Source: DASSUW01 sp963740605
GTDB taxonomy: Bacteria; Actinomycetota; Thermoleophilia; Solirubrobacterales; Solirubrobacteraceae
Assembly (NCBI GenBank): GCA_963740605.1
Contig: CAVUFC010000036.1
Span: 1 to 64,000 of the forward strand
DNA length: 64,000 nucleotides
Direction: 5' to 3'
The position numbers and the translations under genes were made by a program. This document shows positions 1 through 9,011 of the stretch, in pieces (positions within the stretch are counted from its first letter, which is position 1; every line of letters starts with the position of its first letter). The notes beneath the pieces are model-generated. The model searched no databases. It had not been told where the DNA came from and was given only the letters and a program-made list of their open reading frames with translations.

Positions 1-55
1 GCTTTGGCCCTACAGCGCCGTTTGCGGCGCTTCGTAAAGAGAGCGGCAACGCGCC

Positions 56-97
56 TTGGCTCACGATTGGCTCACTCCAGTGTTCCGCGAGTGAGCC
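56..97. repeat. arm-type integrase sites, left end of element 1
   Basis: TTGGCTCAC occurs at 56-64 and 67-75, an 11-bp period. An inverted copy (AGTGAGCC) lies at 90-97. The same pair with the same 11-bp period recurs directly after the integrase gene at 16193-16212. Paired short sites at both ends of an integrated element, distinct from the core, are what a lambda-type tyrosine integrase binds with its N-terminal domain. Binding is inferred. Confidence 0.65.
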
Positions 98-130
98 GGA
101 CGGCTCGAATCCGACGGGCCGCAGGCACAC

Positions 131-158
131 GAACGGCCGCGCTCACACGCGGCCGTTC
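131..158. repeat. perfect 11-bp hairpin
   Basis: GAACGGCCGCG (131-141) and its complement (148-158) flank a 6-nt loop. There is no T-run, so it could be a terminator stem or a protein site near the element end. Confidence 0.45.
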
Positions 159-711
159 ACCACGCCGTCCTCCGATCGAAAGGACGTCGCCAAGGCTACG
201 CCCTGACTCGACAACCGTCACGCGCTCCAGTCCCCGACCCGCTGGTGATCGGGGACCGGATGCCCGGCCGGTCGAGTAGCGATCGAGCCGGGTGGAGCGC
301 GACGCCGACGGCGAGCCTTCGCGGAACGGAGATCGCCGGGCGTGCCAGCCGTCTCGTGTCGGAGACGAACGCGACAGCCGAACAGGGTACGCGGCGACAC
401 CAAGCCCCTCATATCGTCGGCCAGGGTTCCGCCACCGGAGTCCCCGGCACAGCCCCCACCCAGGGTGTCGCCGCCTTTCCCGTGGTCAACGTCCACAGCC
501 TCAGACCGAAGTCGCACAGGCGTCAAGTGGGCGAGGACGAACCGCTACGTCGGTCCCTTAGCTACAGACCGCTCTTTACCTTCAGCGCGAACGTAGTACG
601 TAGCGGTTTCGTCCCTAAATCTCGGGCTGCCGTTTTCCAGATCTGGACCACCGCTCAGATCGACGTCAGATCAGATCGTCGGCCGCTCGCGGTACGGTGC
701 CGATAGGTGCT

Positions 712-752
712 CCCCGCCTCGCGGTCACCCGGACAGGTTCGGCGAGGCGGGG
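712..752. terminator. GC-rich hairpin, possible terminator
   Basis: CCCCGCCTCGC (712-722) pairs perfectly with 742-752 across a 19-nt loop. No U-tract follows. It sits between the gene-less left end and the first small gene. Confidence 0.4.
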
Positions 753-861
753 GGTTCGCCCTCTCACGGCCGGAGAAGTACACAGACCGTCTGGCCGGAA
801 CCGCTAGGGCGGTGGTCGATCGGCTCGATCGCGACTCAGATCGGTGAGATCATCGAGGGCG

Positions 862-1029
862 ATGAAGATGCGCGGCCGGGTCCAGCCGTACCGCAAGCGC
901 ACGCCGCGCGTTCAGGGTCCGACGTTGGCGGCGATGCTCAAGGGCGCGCCGAAGGGGCTGCCGAATCCGGCGCAGTTCCGCAACCAGCAGGCTCGGCGCT
1001 TCGCTCGCGCGTACGGGCGCGGGCGCTAG
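862..1029 (+). CDS. small basic phage-type protein, 55 aa
   Basis: This is a very basic 55-residue protein with a GAGG box 5 nt before the ATG. An in-frame start 18 nt upstream (844) is also possible. Arginine and lysine are spread over its length, no cysteines or membrane segment are seen, and I recognise no family. It converges on a leftward ORF whose stop overlaps its last bases. In a region of frameshifted head-type genes it may be a small virion or nucleic-acid-binding protein; that is a guess from charge and position. Confidence 0.4.
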   Translation: MKMRGRVQPYRKRTPRVQGPTLAAMLKGAPKGLPNPAQFRNQQARRFARAYGRGR

Positions 1030-1343
1030 GCCACGCTCGCCCAGATCGGCGGCTGGAGGCCGTCGGCGACTGGCGGGGACGGCGGGCACGTCGAGTAGCC
1101 GAGGTCGTACGGCTGATAGCCAGGCGTGATGACGGGATCGGCGTCGATCTGCCGCCAGCAGCGCTTGCTGGCGGCGACGGCCTGATACTGCGCGCCGACA
1201 ACCGGCGCAGCGGCAAACGTGACCGTGCCGTCGGTGGCGGCGGCGACCGTCTCGATCGTGACCGTCGCGAGGCCGGGTGTGGCGCTCGGGCGGCGCAGGC
1301 TGACGCTCTCGCCGGGGATGAAGCCGCTGAAGGTGATCGACAT
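1026..1343 (-). CDS. hypothetical phage structural-type protein, 105 aa
   Basis: The ORF starts at ATG 1343 with a GGAG box five bases upstream. Residues 1-50 form a beta-rich, Thr/Val/Ala-rich stretch (begins MSITFSGFIPGESVSL) typical of small phage head-decoration or virion proteins; the C-terminal part is proline-rich with two cysteines. It follows a broken scaffold-like gene on the same strand, the usual order of scaffold then head proteins. I do not recognise a specific family. Its frame is clean while the upstream gene is not. Confidence 0.5.
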   Translation of the reverse strand: MSITFSGFIPGESVSLRRPSATPGLATVTIETVAAATDGTVTFAAAPVVGAQYQAVAASKRCWRQIDADPVITPGYQPYDLGYSTCPPSPPVADGLQPPIWASVA

Positions 1344-1354
1344 CGGAAGCTCCG

Positions 1355-2165
1355 TTCAGATCTGCGCGTAGGCGCTCGGCGGCCTCAACCACGCGCGCGC
1401 CCCAATCGGGTTCGCTCGGTCCCGGCGCGGTTGACGTGCCGCCGCCTCCGGCCGCCGACTCCAGGGCGATCTCGCGCTGCTGGGCCTGCTGCGCGTTCTG
1501 CTCGGTGGTGGCGCGCTGGCCGATCGCGCCGAGCGCGACCAGGCGCACGAGGTCCACGAACTCGGGCCGATCGATCAGGCCCGGCTGCCAGGCGTCGGCC
1601 AGATCGCGCGCGCGGGCGACGACGCGGCGCGCGGTCTGCTCGTTTTGGAGGATCGGCATCGAGTCGCGCAGATCCTCGAACGCTTGCTCGCGCTGCTCGA
1701 ACGCGCGGCGCGAGTCCTCGGCGCTCTGCCAGCGGTTGTGGATCTGCTCGGCCAGGCGTTCGACGTCGTCGCCGCTGCGGCCGTCGCCGTCGTGCGGGCG
1801 TCGATCCCGTCAAGCTCGCCGCCAGCCTCGGCTTCGTAGTCGGCGAAGTCCTCCGGCGACAGGCCAAGCTCGGCGAGTTCGTCGGCCGACAGGCCCGCGA
1901 GCGCTTCCAGTTGCGCGGCTTCCTCGTCGCTCAGATCGACGTACCCGTCTCCGTCGTCGTAGCCGCCAGCAGCGGCTTGTTGGAACGCATCGACAATCGC
2001 CGGTTCTGCTGGCGAGTTGGTCCATGCGCGAGTAGATCCGAGACAGGTCCGGGTCGCTCGTCGCGCTCGGGCGCGCGCGCGGGCAGGTCATGGCCGTGCG
2101 CGTCCCAGCGCCCGTCGCCGTCGTAAGGCGCGATCGGGCATCCGTCGCGTTGTTCCCGGCTGCCC
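1355..2165 (-). pseudogene. scaffold-like phage gene broken by frameshifts
   Basis: Read leftward, protein-like sequence continues through three frames: a segment containing PIAPYDGDGRWDAHGHDLP (about 2140-2020), an acidic helical segment with DLSDEEAAQLEALAGLSADE (about 2020-1800), and a coiled-coil-like segment with NRWQSAEDSRRAFEQREQAF then MPILQNEQTARRVVARARD (about 1790-1355). Joined, they make an acidic, helix-rich protein of about 270 residues that ends just before the decoration-like gene, which suits a capsid scaffold. At least two single-base shifts (near 2010 and 1790) are needed. Either the prophage has decayed or the assembly carries indels here. Confidence 0.4.
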
Positions 2166-2190
2166 TACGCCTGCTGATGCCCGGGCGCGC

Positions 2191-2410
2191 TCACCGCTCG
2201 TCATCCTCCAGCGGATCCCACAGATCCTGGCTCGCCATGCCGTCGGCGGCGTCAAGGATCCGGTCGCCCCAGTAGTCGCTGCTGTTCGCCTGCTGCGCTT
2301 CCAGGGTCGCGGCACCACGGCCAGCCTCGAAGGCCAACGTGGTCAGTTCGCTGAAGACGTCCTGCTCGTGCCGTCGTCCAGCAGGTCGCCGTAGCTCTCT
2401 ATCGTGAGAT
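2191..2410 (-). pseudogene. acidic phage-type ORF with frameshift
   Basis: The C-terminal half reads well (EQDVFSELTTLAFEAGRGAA, then ends WDPLEDDER). A plausible N-terminus (IESYGDLLDDG) lies in another frame just upstream, with the shift near 2365. No ATG or GTG suits the N-terminal frame. It is about 70 residues, acidic, on the same strand as the scaffold-like gene. Function unknown. Confidence 0.35.
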
Positions 2411-2530
2411 CTCCCTTCAGATCGTTGAGGCGATGATGACGCGCCGAGGTCTTGTTGACCAGCGTTCGACAAGCGCGCGGGTGCGCGTCATAGTGGGCGG
2501 CGAGACGCGAACCGTGAGGGGATCAAGGCC

Positions 2531-3573
2531 GTGGCGAAGAAGAAGCGTCGAGGCGTCAACCCGCGAGATCTGACGACGGCGCAGGCCGAGGCCACGCTGC
2601 GCTTCCAGCCGGAGGCGTCATCGCTTCAGGCGCTGATGGGCCAGGCGCACGAGGATCTGAAGACCGACGTCCGATCCGCCAACGCGCTGGCGCGCACGAC
2701 GGCGCACGGCGCGCGAGCGTCACGGCCGCTGCTGCACAAGATCTACGCGCAGGCGTCCAGCGGCGTCAAGGCGGCGCAGGAGGACATCGACGCACGCCTT
2801 CAACCAGGCGGGCGTAACCCCGGACAACGCCTTCCGCCTCGCGTCCGAGACCGAGGGCACCGCGTACCGTCAGCAGATGACCGCCGAGTCGGCGGCGGCC
2901 AGGCGCGAGACGGTGCGCCAGGTCCATGACGCGCAGGCTTGGCAGGATCTTCGCGGTCGGCGCGGCCAAGGACCGCTACAACTCGACGCTCAAGCAGTTG
3001 TCGGATCGGATGCGCGATCTCGGCGATGAGCAGGGCGCGTTCGTTGTCAGCCGGATCGCCGATCTGGCCGACAAGCGCGCAAGCTCCGGCTCGCAACTCG
3101 CGGTCGCCAAGCAGTACGGCGCGAACGAGGCGGCGTCCGGGAAGACGCAGAAGGAGATCGCTGAGATCTACGCGGGCGGCGGGGGAGGCGGCGTAGCGGG
3201 GAACAAGCCCGCGACACGCTCGGAGCTTCGCTCGTTCAAGAGCAACTTCGCCAAGGCGCTGCGGTACGGCAAGGACTACGCGGCGGGCGGGCGACGGTCG
3301 GCGCAACGGCAGGCGATGACCTGACGACCGGGCGTCGCGAAGTCGAAGACCAGCGATGCGATCCCGTCGATCGGCGATCAGCTTGCGATCAGCGCGGCGC
3401 TCGACATGGCGTACAACGGGCACGTCTCGCGCAAGAACGCCAAGGCGCTGCACAGCGCCGGGATCCGCGTCACCGATCTGCCGAGCGCGAAGTCCTACAA
3501 GCAGTGGGCCAGGCAGAACAAGCCGAGTGACGTGCCGATCCTCGGCCCCGTGCTCGGAGCGGTCGGGCTGTAA
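2531..3573 (+). pseudogene. helical phage virion-type gene, two frameshifts and a stop
   Basis: A GTG start at 2531 gives MAKKKRRGVNPRDLTTAQAE and good helical sequence to about 2790. The reading then continues in a second frame (FNQAGVTPDNAFRLASETEG) to about 2950, and in a third (AAKDRYNSTLKQLSDRMRD) to a TGA at 3322-3324. In-frame protein-like sequence resumes after that TGA to the TAA at 3571-3573; an internal ATG at 3406 could express a 55-residue tail alone. The repaired protein would be about 347 residues, Ala/Arg/Gln-rich, like internal or injected virion proteins. Its stop overlaps the start of the giant gene (TAATG), so it was translationally coupled to it. Confidence 0.5.
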
Positions 3574-6500
3574 TGCCCGCGCTCGGCTCGGGCTACGGCA
3601 CGCGGCCCGCGAGCGTCAAGCCGCAGCGCAACCGCCGCAAGCCGACACAGCAGGCGCGGCGGCGCGCTCAGATCCCGGCCGCCACGATCCCGATCGTCGG
3701 TCAGATCGTGCGCGCCCCGATCCGGGCGGCAGGCGGCCGGACGTCCAACTCCTTGCTCACCTACGAGCGAGCGCACCGGGGCGAGACGCGCGCCGAGGCG
3801 CAGCAGCGCCGGATCGCTGGACGCAAGGCGGATCGCCAGGCGACGGTCAGATCGTCACTGGCGGCCGAGCGCGCCTACCTATCGCAAGCGGCACAACTCC
3901 AGCGCGCGGCGTCCGAGCAGCGACAGACGGCCGCCTACACCCGCCAGATCCGCCGCGCAGGATTCGGCGGCGCTCGCGACCTTCAGGTGCCCGCCGCGAT
4001 TGCGCAGCGCGCGTACGAGCGCGAGTCGCAGCGGCGCGGCTTCGGTAGCGCGGCCGACTACTACCGGCGCGATCCGGCCGCCGCGCGGTCAACGCTCGTG
4101 CCCGGCCGTGATGTCGCCGTGCGCGGCCGTGACGTCGGCCTGAAGGGATCGAGCGCCAGCCGGGTGCTGTCACCGCTGGAGGCCGCGACCGTCATGGCGA
4201 CGCCGTTGGCGGCGCTGCACGTCCGGCAGGATCTCGCGAGGATCATCGGATCTGAAGGCGTCGAGGCGGCGCGCGCGCATCAGGCGCAGCGCAAGGCGGC
4301 GAACATCGCGCCCGTCGTGAACGTGCTGGAGCAGATCCAGCGCCCGGCGTACGCCTCGGCCGGGGCGGCACGCGCGGCGGTCAAAGGCCAGAACGTGCTG
4401 CGCGGCGCGGCCAGGGGCGCGCTGCTCAAGGACCGCTACCTGTACTCGGACGTGTTGGCGGCGGCGGGCGTGCACAACAAGCTCGTCCGCAGCATCGCCG
4501 GGTTTGGACTCGACGTCGCGCTCGATCCGTCCACGTACCTCACGCTTGGTGCGACGAAGGTCGCGACGAAGGCGACGGCGGTCGCTGTCGAGAAGGTCGC
4601 GAAGGAAGCCGCCGCGCGGGCGGCGCTGGATCTGAAGCCGCTCGTGGAGTCCGGCGAACTGTCGGCCCGGCGCGCCCGTCAGCAGATCAAGGCGGCGGGC
4701 CGCGACGCGGGGAAGCAGGTGCTGCACCGCGAACTGTCCACGGGCGCGCACAAGGGCCGGGGCATCGAGGTCCGCGTCGCCGGGGCCAGGGTGCCGGGTG
4801 TCACGCGCGCCACCGCTGCCGTTGGCCGGGGCGGCAAGCGCGCGGTTCGGACGGTCACGCCCGCGCCGGTGCGTCGGGCCGCGCAGCGCCGTGCGCTCGC
4901 GGCTCGTGACGTGGCAGCGGCGGTCAACCCGACCGTGCGCCCGCCGACGATGACCAGTGAGCAGTTCGCCCGCACCCGTCAGATCGCCCGCGCTGAACGC
5001 GGCGAGGGCGAGTCGATCGGGCGGCGCGGCGCGCAACGCGCCGTCGTGATCCAGAAGCTCACCCGGCCGAGCGAGTGGCGTCAGATCCGCGACGCGATCG
5101 AGCACGGTGACATCGAGTCGTTGAAGGGGATCGCCGAGCCGATCAGGGTGCCGAAGCGGATGGCGGTCAACAAGCGGGCGCGGGCGCTGGCGCGCGACCC
5201 CGACCGGCTGTACCGCTTCGCCCAGAATCTGACCGAGGACTGGTCGGGGTTGCGGCAGCAACTCGTGGATCTCGGCGTGCCGGTCGGCTACGTCGGCCGC
5301 AAGCCGCCCGTGCAGGTTCCGGAAGTCACAGCCGACGTCGGCGCTGCCCGCCGCGAGCTACAGCAGGTGCGTGGCGCTCGGCAGCGCGCGGAGATCGAGC
5401 AGGTCGAGCGGATGCCAGCGCAGGGGCCAGATCCGGTCACGCCCACGCAGCGCGCGCACGCCCGCACCAAGGCGCAGCAGGCGCGCGACCGCTACCGCCA
5501 GTCGCGCGACGAGCACGCGCACTCCAAGCAGCAGGCCGCGAACACGCGTCAGGAGTACAACCGGCGCACCGAGGATCCGCAGTTCACGGTCAAGAGTTGG
5601 GAGCCGCAGCGGCGCGCGCTGGCCGAGCGGGTCGTGGAGCACGAGGCCGACGCTCGCGCGGCGCGGCGGCAGATGAACGCGGCGCAGGCGGATCTGAGGC
5701 ATTGGGTTCAGATCGCCCGCAGGCCCGGCTCGCGCACCGCCGCTGGCGAGGCGGGCCGCCACCAGGCGCAGGAAGCGGCGGCGATCCAGCGGCTGCGCTC
5801 GGTCAAGACGCAGGCGGCACGCCAGCGCAAGGCGCAGCGCGTCGCGCAGACGCGCGCCGAAGTGCAGGCGCGTGAGGCCAAGGGCTACGTGCCCCGGTTC
5901 TCACGCGAGGCCGTGCGCGGGCGCGGCCGGGTGGCCGAGGTCGAGGATCTGCTGGAGAGCGGCCCGACGCGCTACGTCGCCACGGGCAAGAGTCCGACAC
6001 AGCGGCGCAAGGTCACCGAGCCGCTGGCGGCGCTGGAGCACACGCAGCCCGAGTACGTCGAGCGCCTTGAGGGATCGCTGCCGCTGATCCAGCAGGCGTA
6101 CACCGGCGCGATGGGGCGGCAGATCGCGCGGGCGCGCGCCGCCCGCACGCTGTTCGAGGAAGGCAAGCCGCCGACGGCGGGGATCGGCGAGGGCGAGCGG
6201 GTGTACCGCTATGAGAGCGGCGACCTGCACGAACTGGACGCGGCCAAGGACGCCGACGAGATCACGGCCGCCGCCGAGGGCCGCGCCAGCGGCGAGCATG
6301 TCGTGCTGCCGAAGGGCCAGGTCGATCGGCTGCGCGAGCGCCCCCAGCCGCAGAGCGGCGAGGTCCGGCGCGCGCTCGCGAGTTGGAACCGGGCGATGGG
6401 TACGTGGCGCGGGATCGCGCTCGGCACGCCCGGCTACGTCGTCCGCAACGCGATGTCGGATCTGTTCGCCGCCTACACCGAGCAGGGCGCGGCGCGGCTC

Positions 6501-7874
6501 GCCCGCAACTACGTGCGCGGCCACCGCACCCTCAAGGCCCAGCGCCGCTCAGAGCGCGCCTACCGCTGGTTCGAGGACGAGATGGCGCAGGCGGGCAAGG
6601 GCAAGGGCATCCACGTCAACGGCGAGTTCATGCCCTACCGGGTGCTGGCGGCCGAGGCCGAGGCGGCGGGCGCGATCCGCGCCGGACGGATGGCCGAGAT
6701 CACCGAGCAGCGCCGTGTCGGCAAGGGCGAGCGGCTGGTCAAGCCGAAGGGCCAGGGCGTCTGGCGTCGGACGGTCGAGCGCGTCGAGGACCAAGCTCGC
6801 ATCGCCACGTACGCCGGGGCGCGTGAGCGCGGCATGTCGCCCGACGAGGCGGCGGCGCTGGTCGCCACGGCGCACTTCGACTACGGCGAACTGAGCAAGG
6901 CCGAGCGCGGCTCGCGGGCGGCGTTCCCGTTCCAGACGTTCACGCTGCGCAACCTCCCCCGGCAGGCGCAGTTGCTTGCCACCCGGCCCGGCAAGCTTGC
7001 CGCCTACGCGCACGCCCGCGACGAGGCGGTCAGGGCGGTCGGCGACGATCTGCCCGACGACTACGTGGCCGGGCAGGACGAGTACGAGGCGCGCCAGGCC
7101 GGGATCCCGATCCGCTTCGGCGGTCACACCTACTTCGTTTCGGCCGGGCTGCCGTTCACCGATCTGAACGATCTCGTGGCCGCCAAGCCCGGCGAGCCGA
7201 AGTCGTGGGCCACGACGGCGGCGATGCTGCCGACGACGCGGATCGCGCAACTCGCCGGGCCGTGGAAGCTGCCCTTCGAGTTGGCGTTCAACTACTCGAC
7301 GCAGTACCGCCAGCAGATCTCAGATCCCGACCGCCCGCACCGGCCCGTGCCCGCGCCCGTGGCGGCGCTCGCCGACCGCTCCCCCGGCTTACGCACGCAA
7401 CTCGGGATCACGCCCTACCAAGATCCCAAGACGGGCGCGAAGACGTGGGGCTGGGACGGGCGGCTGGATCAGGTGTTCCGGGGCGCGGTGCCCGGCCTGC
7501 CCGGCACGGCGGCGCGCGCCACGTACCGCGAGCGCGGCGAGCCGCTGATCTCCGGATCTGAGATCGCGTCGGCGCTCGGCGTGCGGACCAAGCGCTTCGA
7601 CCCGCAGCGCGCCGAGATCAACAAGCTCTATCGCGCCAAGCAGCCGCTGGAGCGCCGCGCCGCGATCATGCGCCAGGGCGGCGTGAACGCCGACCACTCG
7701 ACGCCCCCCTACACACACCTGCTCGGCCGGATCAAGCGCATAGACGACCGGATCGAAGCGGTCCGCGAACCTCAGACGGCCGAGCCGACGACATCGACCG
7801 GCCGCCGTCTGCCGCCGTCGCCCCGAAGCGCGGCCGGGTCCACGCGCCTACGGCTGCCGCCGCCGAGGCGCTGA
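3573..7874 (+). CDS. giant phage virion-associated protein, 1433 aa
   Basis: Uninterrupted ORF, ATG 3573. Residues 1-230 are basic and Arg/Ala/Gln-rich. Residues 280-330 hold a hydrophobic amphipathic part ending SIAGFGLDVALDPSTYLTLG. Residues 590-780 are coiled-coil-rich. Residues 940-1260 hold a conserved-looking block: GTPGYVVRNAMSDLFAAY, then HFDYGELSKAERGSRAAFPF followed by QTFTLRNLPRQAQLL. That last pattern is familiar from very large phage proteins thought to be internal or ejected virion components. It is the only long intact structural gene, between a decayed gene upstream and a 90-residue gene overlapped by TGATG. GAT is used for Asp mainly before C, and AGA occurs once inside a TCAGATC motif. 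Exact role not assignable. Confidence 0.75.
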   Translation: MPALGSGYGTRPASVKPQRNRRKPTQQARRRAQIPAATIPIVGQIVRAPIRAAGGRTSNSLLTYERAHRGETRAEAQQRRIAGRKADRQATVRSSLAAERAYLSQAAQLQRAASEQRQTAAYTRQIRRAGFGGARDLQVPAAIAQRAYERESQRRGFGSAADYYRRDPAAARSTLVPGRDVAVRGRDVGLKGSSASRVLSPLEAATVMATPLAALHVRQDLARIIGSEGVEAARAHQAQRKAANIAPVVNVLEQIQRPAYASAGAARAAVKGQNVLRGAARGALLKDRYLYSDVLAAAGVHNKLVRSIAGFGLDVALDPSTYLTLGATKVATKATAVAVEKVAKEAAARAALDLKPLVESGELSARRARQQIKAAGRDAGKQVLHRELSTGAHKGRGIEVRVAGARVPGVTRATAAVGRGGKRAVRTVTPAPVRRAAQRRALAARDVAAAVNPTVRPPTMTSEQFARTRQIARAERGEGESIGRRGAQRAVVIQKLTRPSEWRQIRDAIEHGDIESLKGIAEPIRVPKRMAVNKRARALARDPDRLYRFAQNLTEDWSGLRQQLVDLGVPVGYVGRKPPVQVPEVTADVGAARRELQQVRGARQRAEIEQVERMPAQGPDPVTPTQRAHARTKAQQARDRYRQSRDEHAHSKQQAANTRQEYNRRTEDPQFTVKSWEPQRRALAERVVEHEADARAARRQMNAAQADLRHWVQIARRPGSRTAAGEAGRHQAQEAAAIQRLRSVKTQAARQRKAQRVAQTRAEVQAREAKGYVPRFSREAVRGRGRVAEVEDLLESGPTRYVATGKSPTQRRKVTEPLAALEHTQPEYVERLEGSLPLIQQAYTGAMGRQIARARAARTLFEEGKPPTAGIGEGERVYRYESGDLHELDAAKDADEITAAAEGRASGEHVVLPKGQVDRLRERPQPQSGEVRRALASWNRAMGTWRGIALGTPGYVVRNAMSDLFAAYTEQGAARLARNYVRGHRTLKAQRRSERAYRWFEDEMAQAGKGKGIHVNGEFMPYRVLAAEAEAAGAIRAGRMAEITEQRRVGKGERLVKPKGQGVWRRTVERVEDQARIATYAGARERGMSPDEAAALVATAHFDYGELSKAERGSRAAFPFQTFTLRNLPRQAQLLATRPGKLAAYAHARDEAVRAVGDDLPDDYVAGQDEYEARQAGIPIRFGGHTYFVSAGLPFTDLNDLVAAKPGEPKSWATTAAMLPTTRIAQLAGPWKLPFELAFNYSTQYRQQISDPDRPHRPVPAPVAALADRSPGLRTQLGITPYQDPKTGAKTWGWDGRLDQVFRGAVPGLPGTAARATYRERGEPLISGSEIASALGVRTKRFDPQRAEINKLYRAKQPLERRAAIMRQGGVNADHSTPPYTHLLGRIKRIDDRIEAVREPQTAEPTTSTGRRLPPSPRSAAGSTRLRLPPPRR

Positions 7875-8146
7875 TGCACCACGCCCGCCGTCACCGCAGC
7901 CCGACGCTCAGATCGGCGATCCGCCAGTGCTGCGCGCACGTCGAGGACAGCGACGACGAACTGATCGGAGCCGTGCAGTGCGCGCTCGTGCAGGCCGCCG
8001 AGATCGGCGCGCTCGGATCTGACGCCGAGCAGGCGGCGGCGCTCACCGTGGCGGCTGGCGTGCTCGGCGCGCTGATCGAAGACGACGAGGACTTCCACGA
8101 GGCGGTCGGCCTGCTCGCCGACACGCTCGCGCTCGTCACCGCCTAG
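7874..8146 (+). CDS. acidic helical protein, 90 aa
   Basis: ATG 7874 overlaps the TGA of the giant gene. The protein is helical and acidic, with Ala/Leu-rich segments (EDSDDELIGAVQCALVQAAE) and a C-terminal EDDEDFHEAVGLLADTLALV. No motif identifies a family. Translational coupling suggests a small partner of the giant virion protein. A TCAGATC copy lies in its codons at 7908. A hairpin terminator follows immediately. Confidence 0.6.
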   Translation: MHHARRHRSPTLRSAIRQCCAHVEDSDDELIGAVQCALVQAAEIGALGSDAEQAAALTVAAGVLGALIEDDEDFHEAVGLLADTLALVTA

Positions 8147-8148
8147 CA

Positions 8149-8193
8149 ATTACCAGCAGGACGAACGTCGGAAGCCTGCTCCCTACTGGTAAT
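8149..8193. terminator. bidirectional terminator-like hairpin between convergent genes
   Basis: ATTACCAG (149-156 of 8000) pairs with CTGGTAAT (186-193), and AGCAGG pairs with CCTGCT inside it, with a bulge on the right arm. It lies between the stop of the rightward gene (8146) and the stop of the leftward operon (8204). Confidence 0.5.
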
Positions 8194-8203
8194 CCGACTG
8201 TCC

Positions 8204-8563
8204 CTACCAGCGCTCGCCGATACCCGGCCGCGCCCGCAGATCGGGCGGCGAGTGCATGTAGCGGCGCAGCGGCTGATCGTCGCCGTCGGCCAGGTACGCG
8301 GTCAACGCCTGCACCAGCGGCTGCGCGTCGCGGCGCGGGACCGGAGTCACGAAGTGCCAGGTGTTCTTCGAGCCGCCGCGCAGGCTCGGATACGAGCATC
8401 CCGCCGCCACGCAGCGCGCCCGCGCGAACGCGGTCAGTTCGGCCATCAGGCCGCGATCGGTGAACGGGCCGCGATGACCGCTGCGCTGCTCGGGCGGGTC
8501 GAGCGGGACCGCGCGCAGGATCGGGAAACGGCTGGTGCCTTCGATCGCGAGCCGGTACGCCAT
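8204..8563 (-). CDS. hypothetical protein, 119 aa, last gene of leftward operon
   Basis: ATG 8563. A compact globular-looking sequence: N-terminal MAYRLAIEGTSRFPILRAVP, a middle with ARARCVAAGCSYPSLRGGS and a C-terminal pattern NTWHFVTPVPRRDAQPLVQA. Tryptophan, histidine and cysteine content suggests a real folded protein. I recognise no family. It is the most distal of five leftward genes and ends at a shared terminator. A TCAGATC copy lies just upstream of the start (8567). Confidence 0.55.
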   Translation of the reverse strand: MAYRLAIEGTSRFPILRAVPLDPPEQRSGHRGPFTDRGLMAELTAFARARCVAAGCSYPSLRGGSKNTWHFVTPVPRRDAQPLVQALTAYLADGDDQPLRRYMHSPPDLRARPGIGERW

Positions 8564-8605
8564 GGCTCAGATCTTGCGCGTCGCTGCGCGTGCGCGCAAC
8601 CGCGC

Positions 8606-8989
8606 TCAGATCGGGAGCGACCCGTGGAAGGCGATGAAGCCGATCACGAGCAGCGCCAGGCAGGCGACGGCCCTGTTCACGGTCCGTTCTTCCTTGCGGT
8701 TGCGCTCGGCCAGGTCAGCGCGGCGTTCCTGCTCACGCTCGTGGTCGCGCCAGCATGCGGCGCAGTCCTCAACGAAGATCTCGGAGATCTGGCCGAACTG
8801 GTCGTACTGGTAGCAAAGGTGCTCGTGGCCCGCGCGTTCCGCCGCCGCTTGGTGCTCGTCAACCCACTGACGGGCACGAGTCTCGAACGCTTGCTCGCGC
8901 ATCGCGCGCTGGCGCTTGTCGTCCATCACGCGCGCGTGGTCGGCCACCATCTGCCGCATGTGGTCATCGGGGTAGCGTGCCTCAGGCAT
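8606..8989 (-). CDS. membrane-anchored helical protein, 127 aa
   Basis: ATG 8989. Residues 1-55 are a basic, charged helix. A Cys/aromatic motif follows (HEHLCYQYDQFGQISEIF, then EDCAACW), then a charged linker and one C-terminal transmembrane segment (VACLALLVIGFIAFHG). A tail-anchored topology with the cysteine-containing part in the cytoplasm fits. It sits in the leftward operon of small proteins and could be a phage host-interaction or lysis-associated protein, but no family is evident. Confidence 0.6.
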   Translation of the reverse strand: MPEARYPDDHMRQMVADHARVMDDKRQRAMREQAFETRARQWVDEHQAAAERAGHEHLCYQYDQFGQISEIFVEDCAACWRDHEREQERRADLAERNRKEERTVNRAVACLALLVIGFIAFHGSLPI

Positions 8990-9011
8990 CGGTCACTCCA
9001 GTTGATCGGTG

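Larger units (their letters stand above)
1..861. other. left end of element 1, no convincing gene
   Basis: Open frames are present but their translations are arginine/serine-rich and alternate between frames, so I call none of them. The stretch holds integrase arm-type repeats (56-97), two GC-rich hairpins and four copies of TCAGATC (655, 666, 671, 836). The window may begin inside the tRNA core: its first three bases match the end of the core, and the arm repeats then sit 53 bp inside, as in element 2 (54 bp). Confidence 0.5.

Noticed and set aside
245..706. 153-codon ORF at the left end
   Set aside because: Composition and frame alternation look non-coding, and it runs over the TCAGATC cluster at 655-677.
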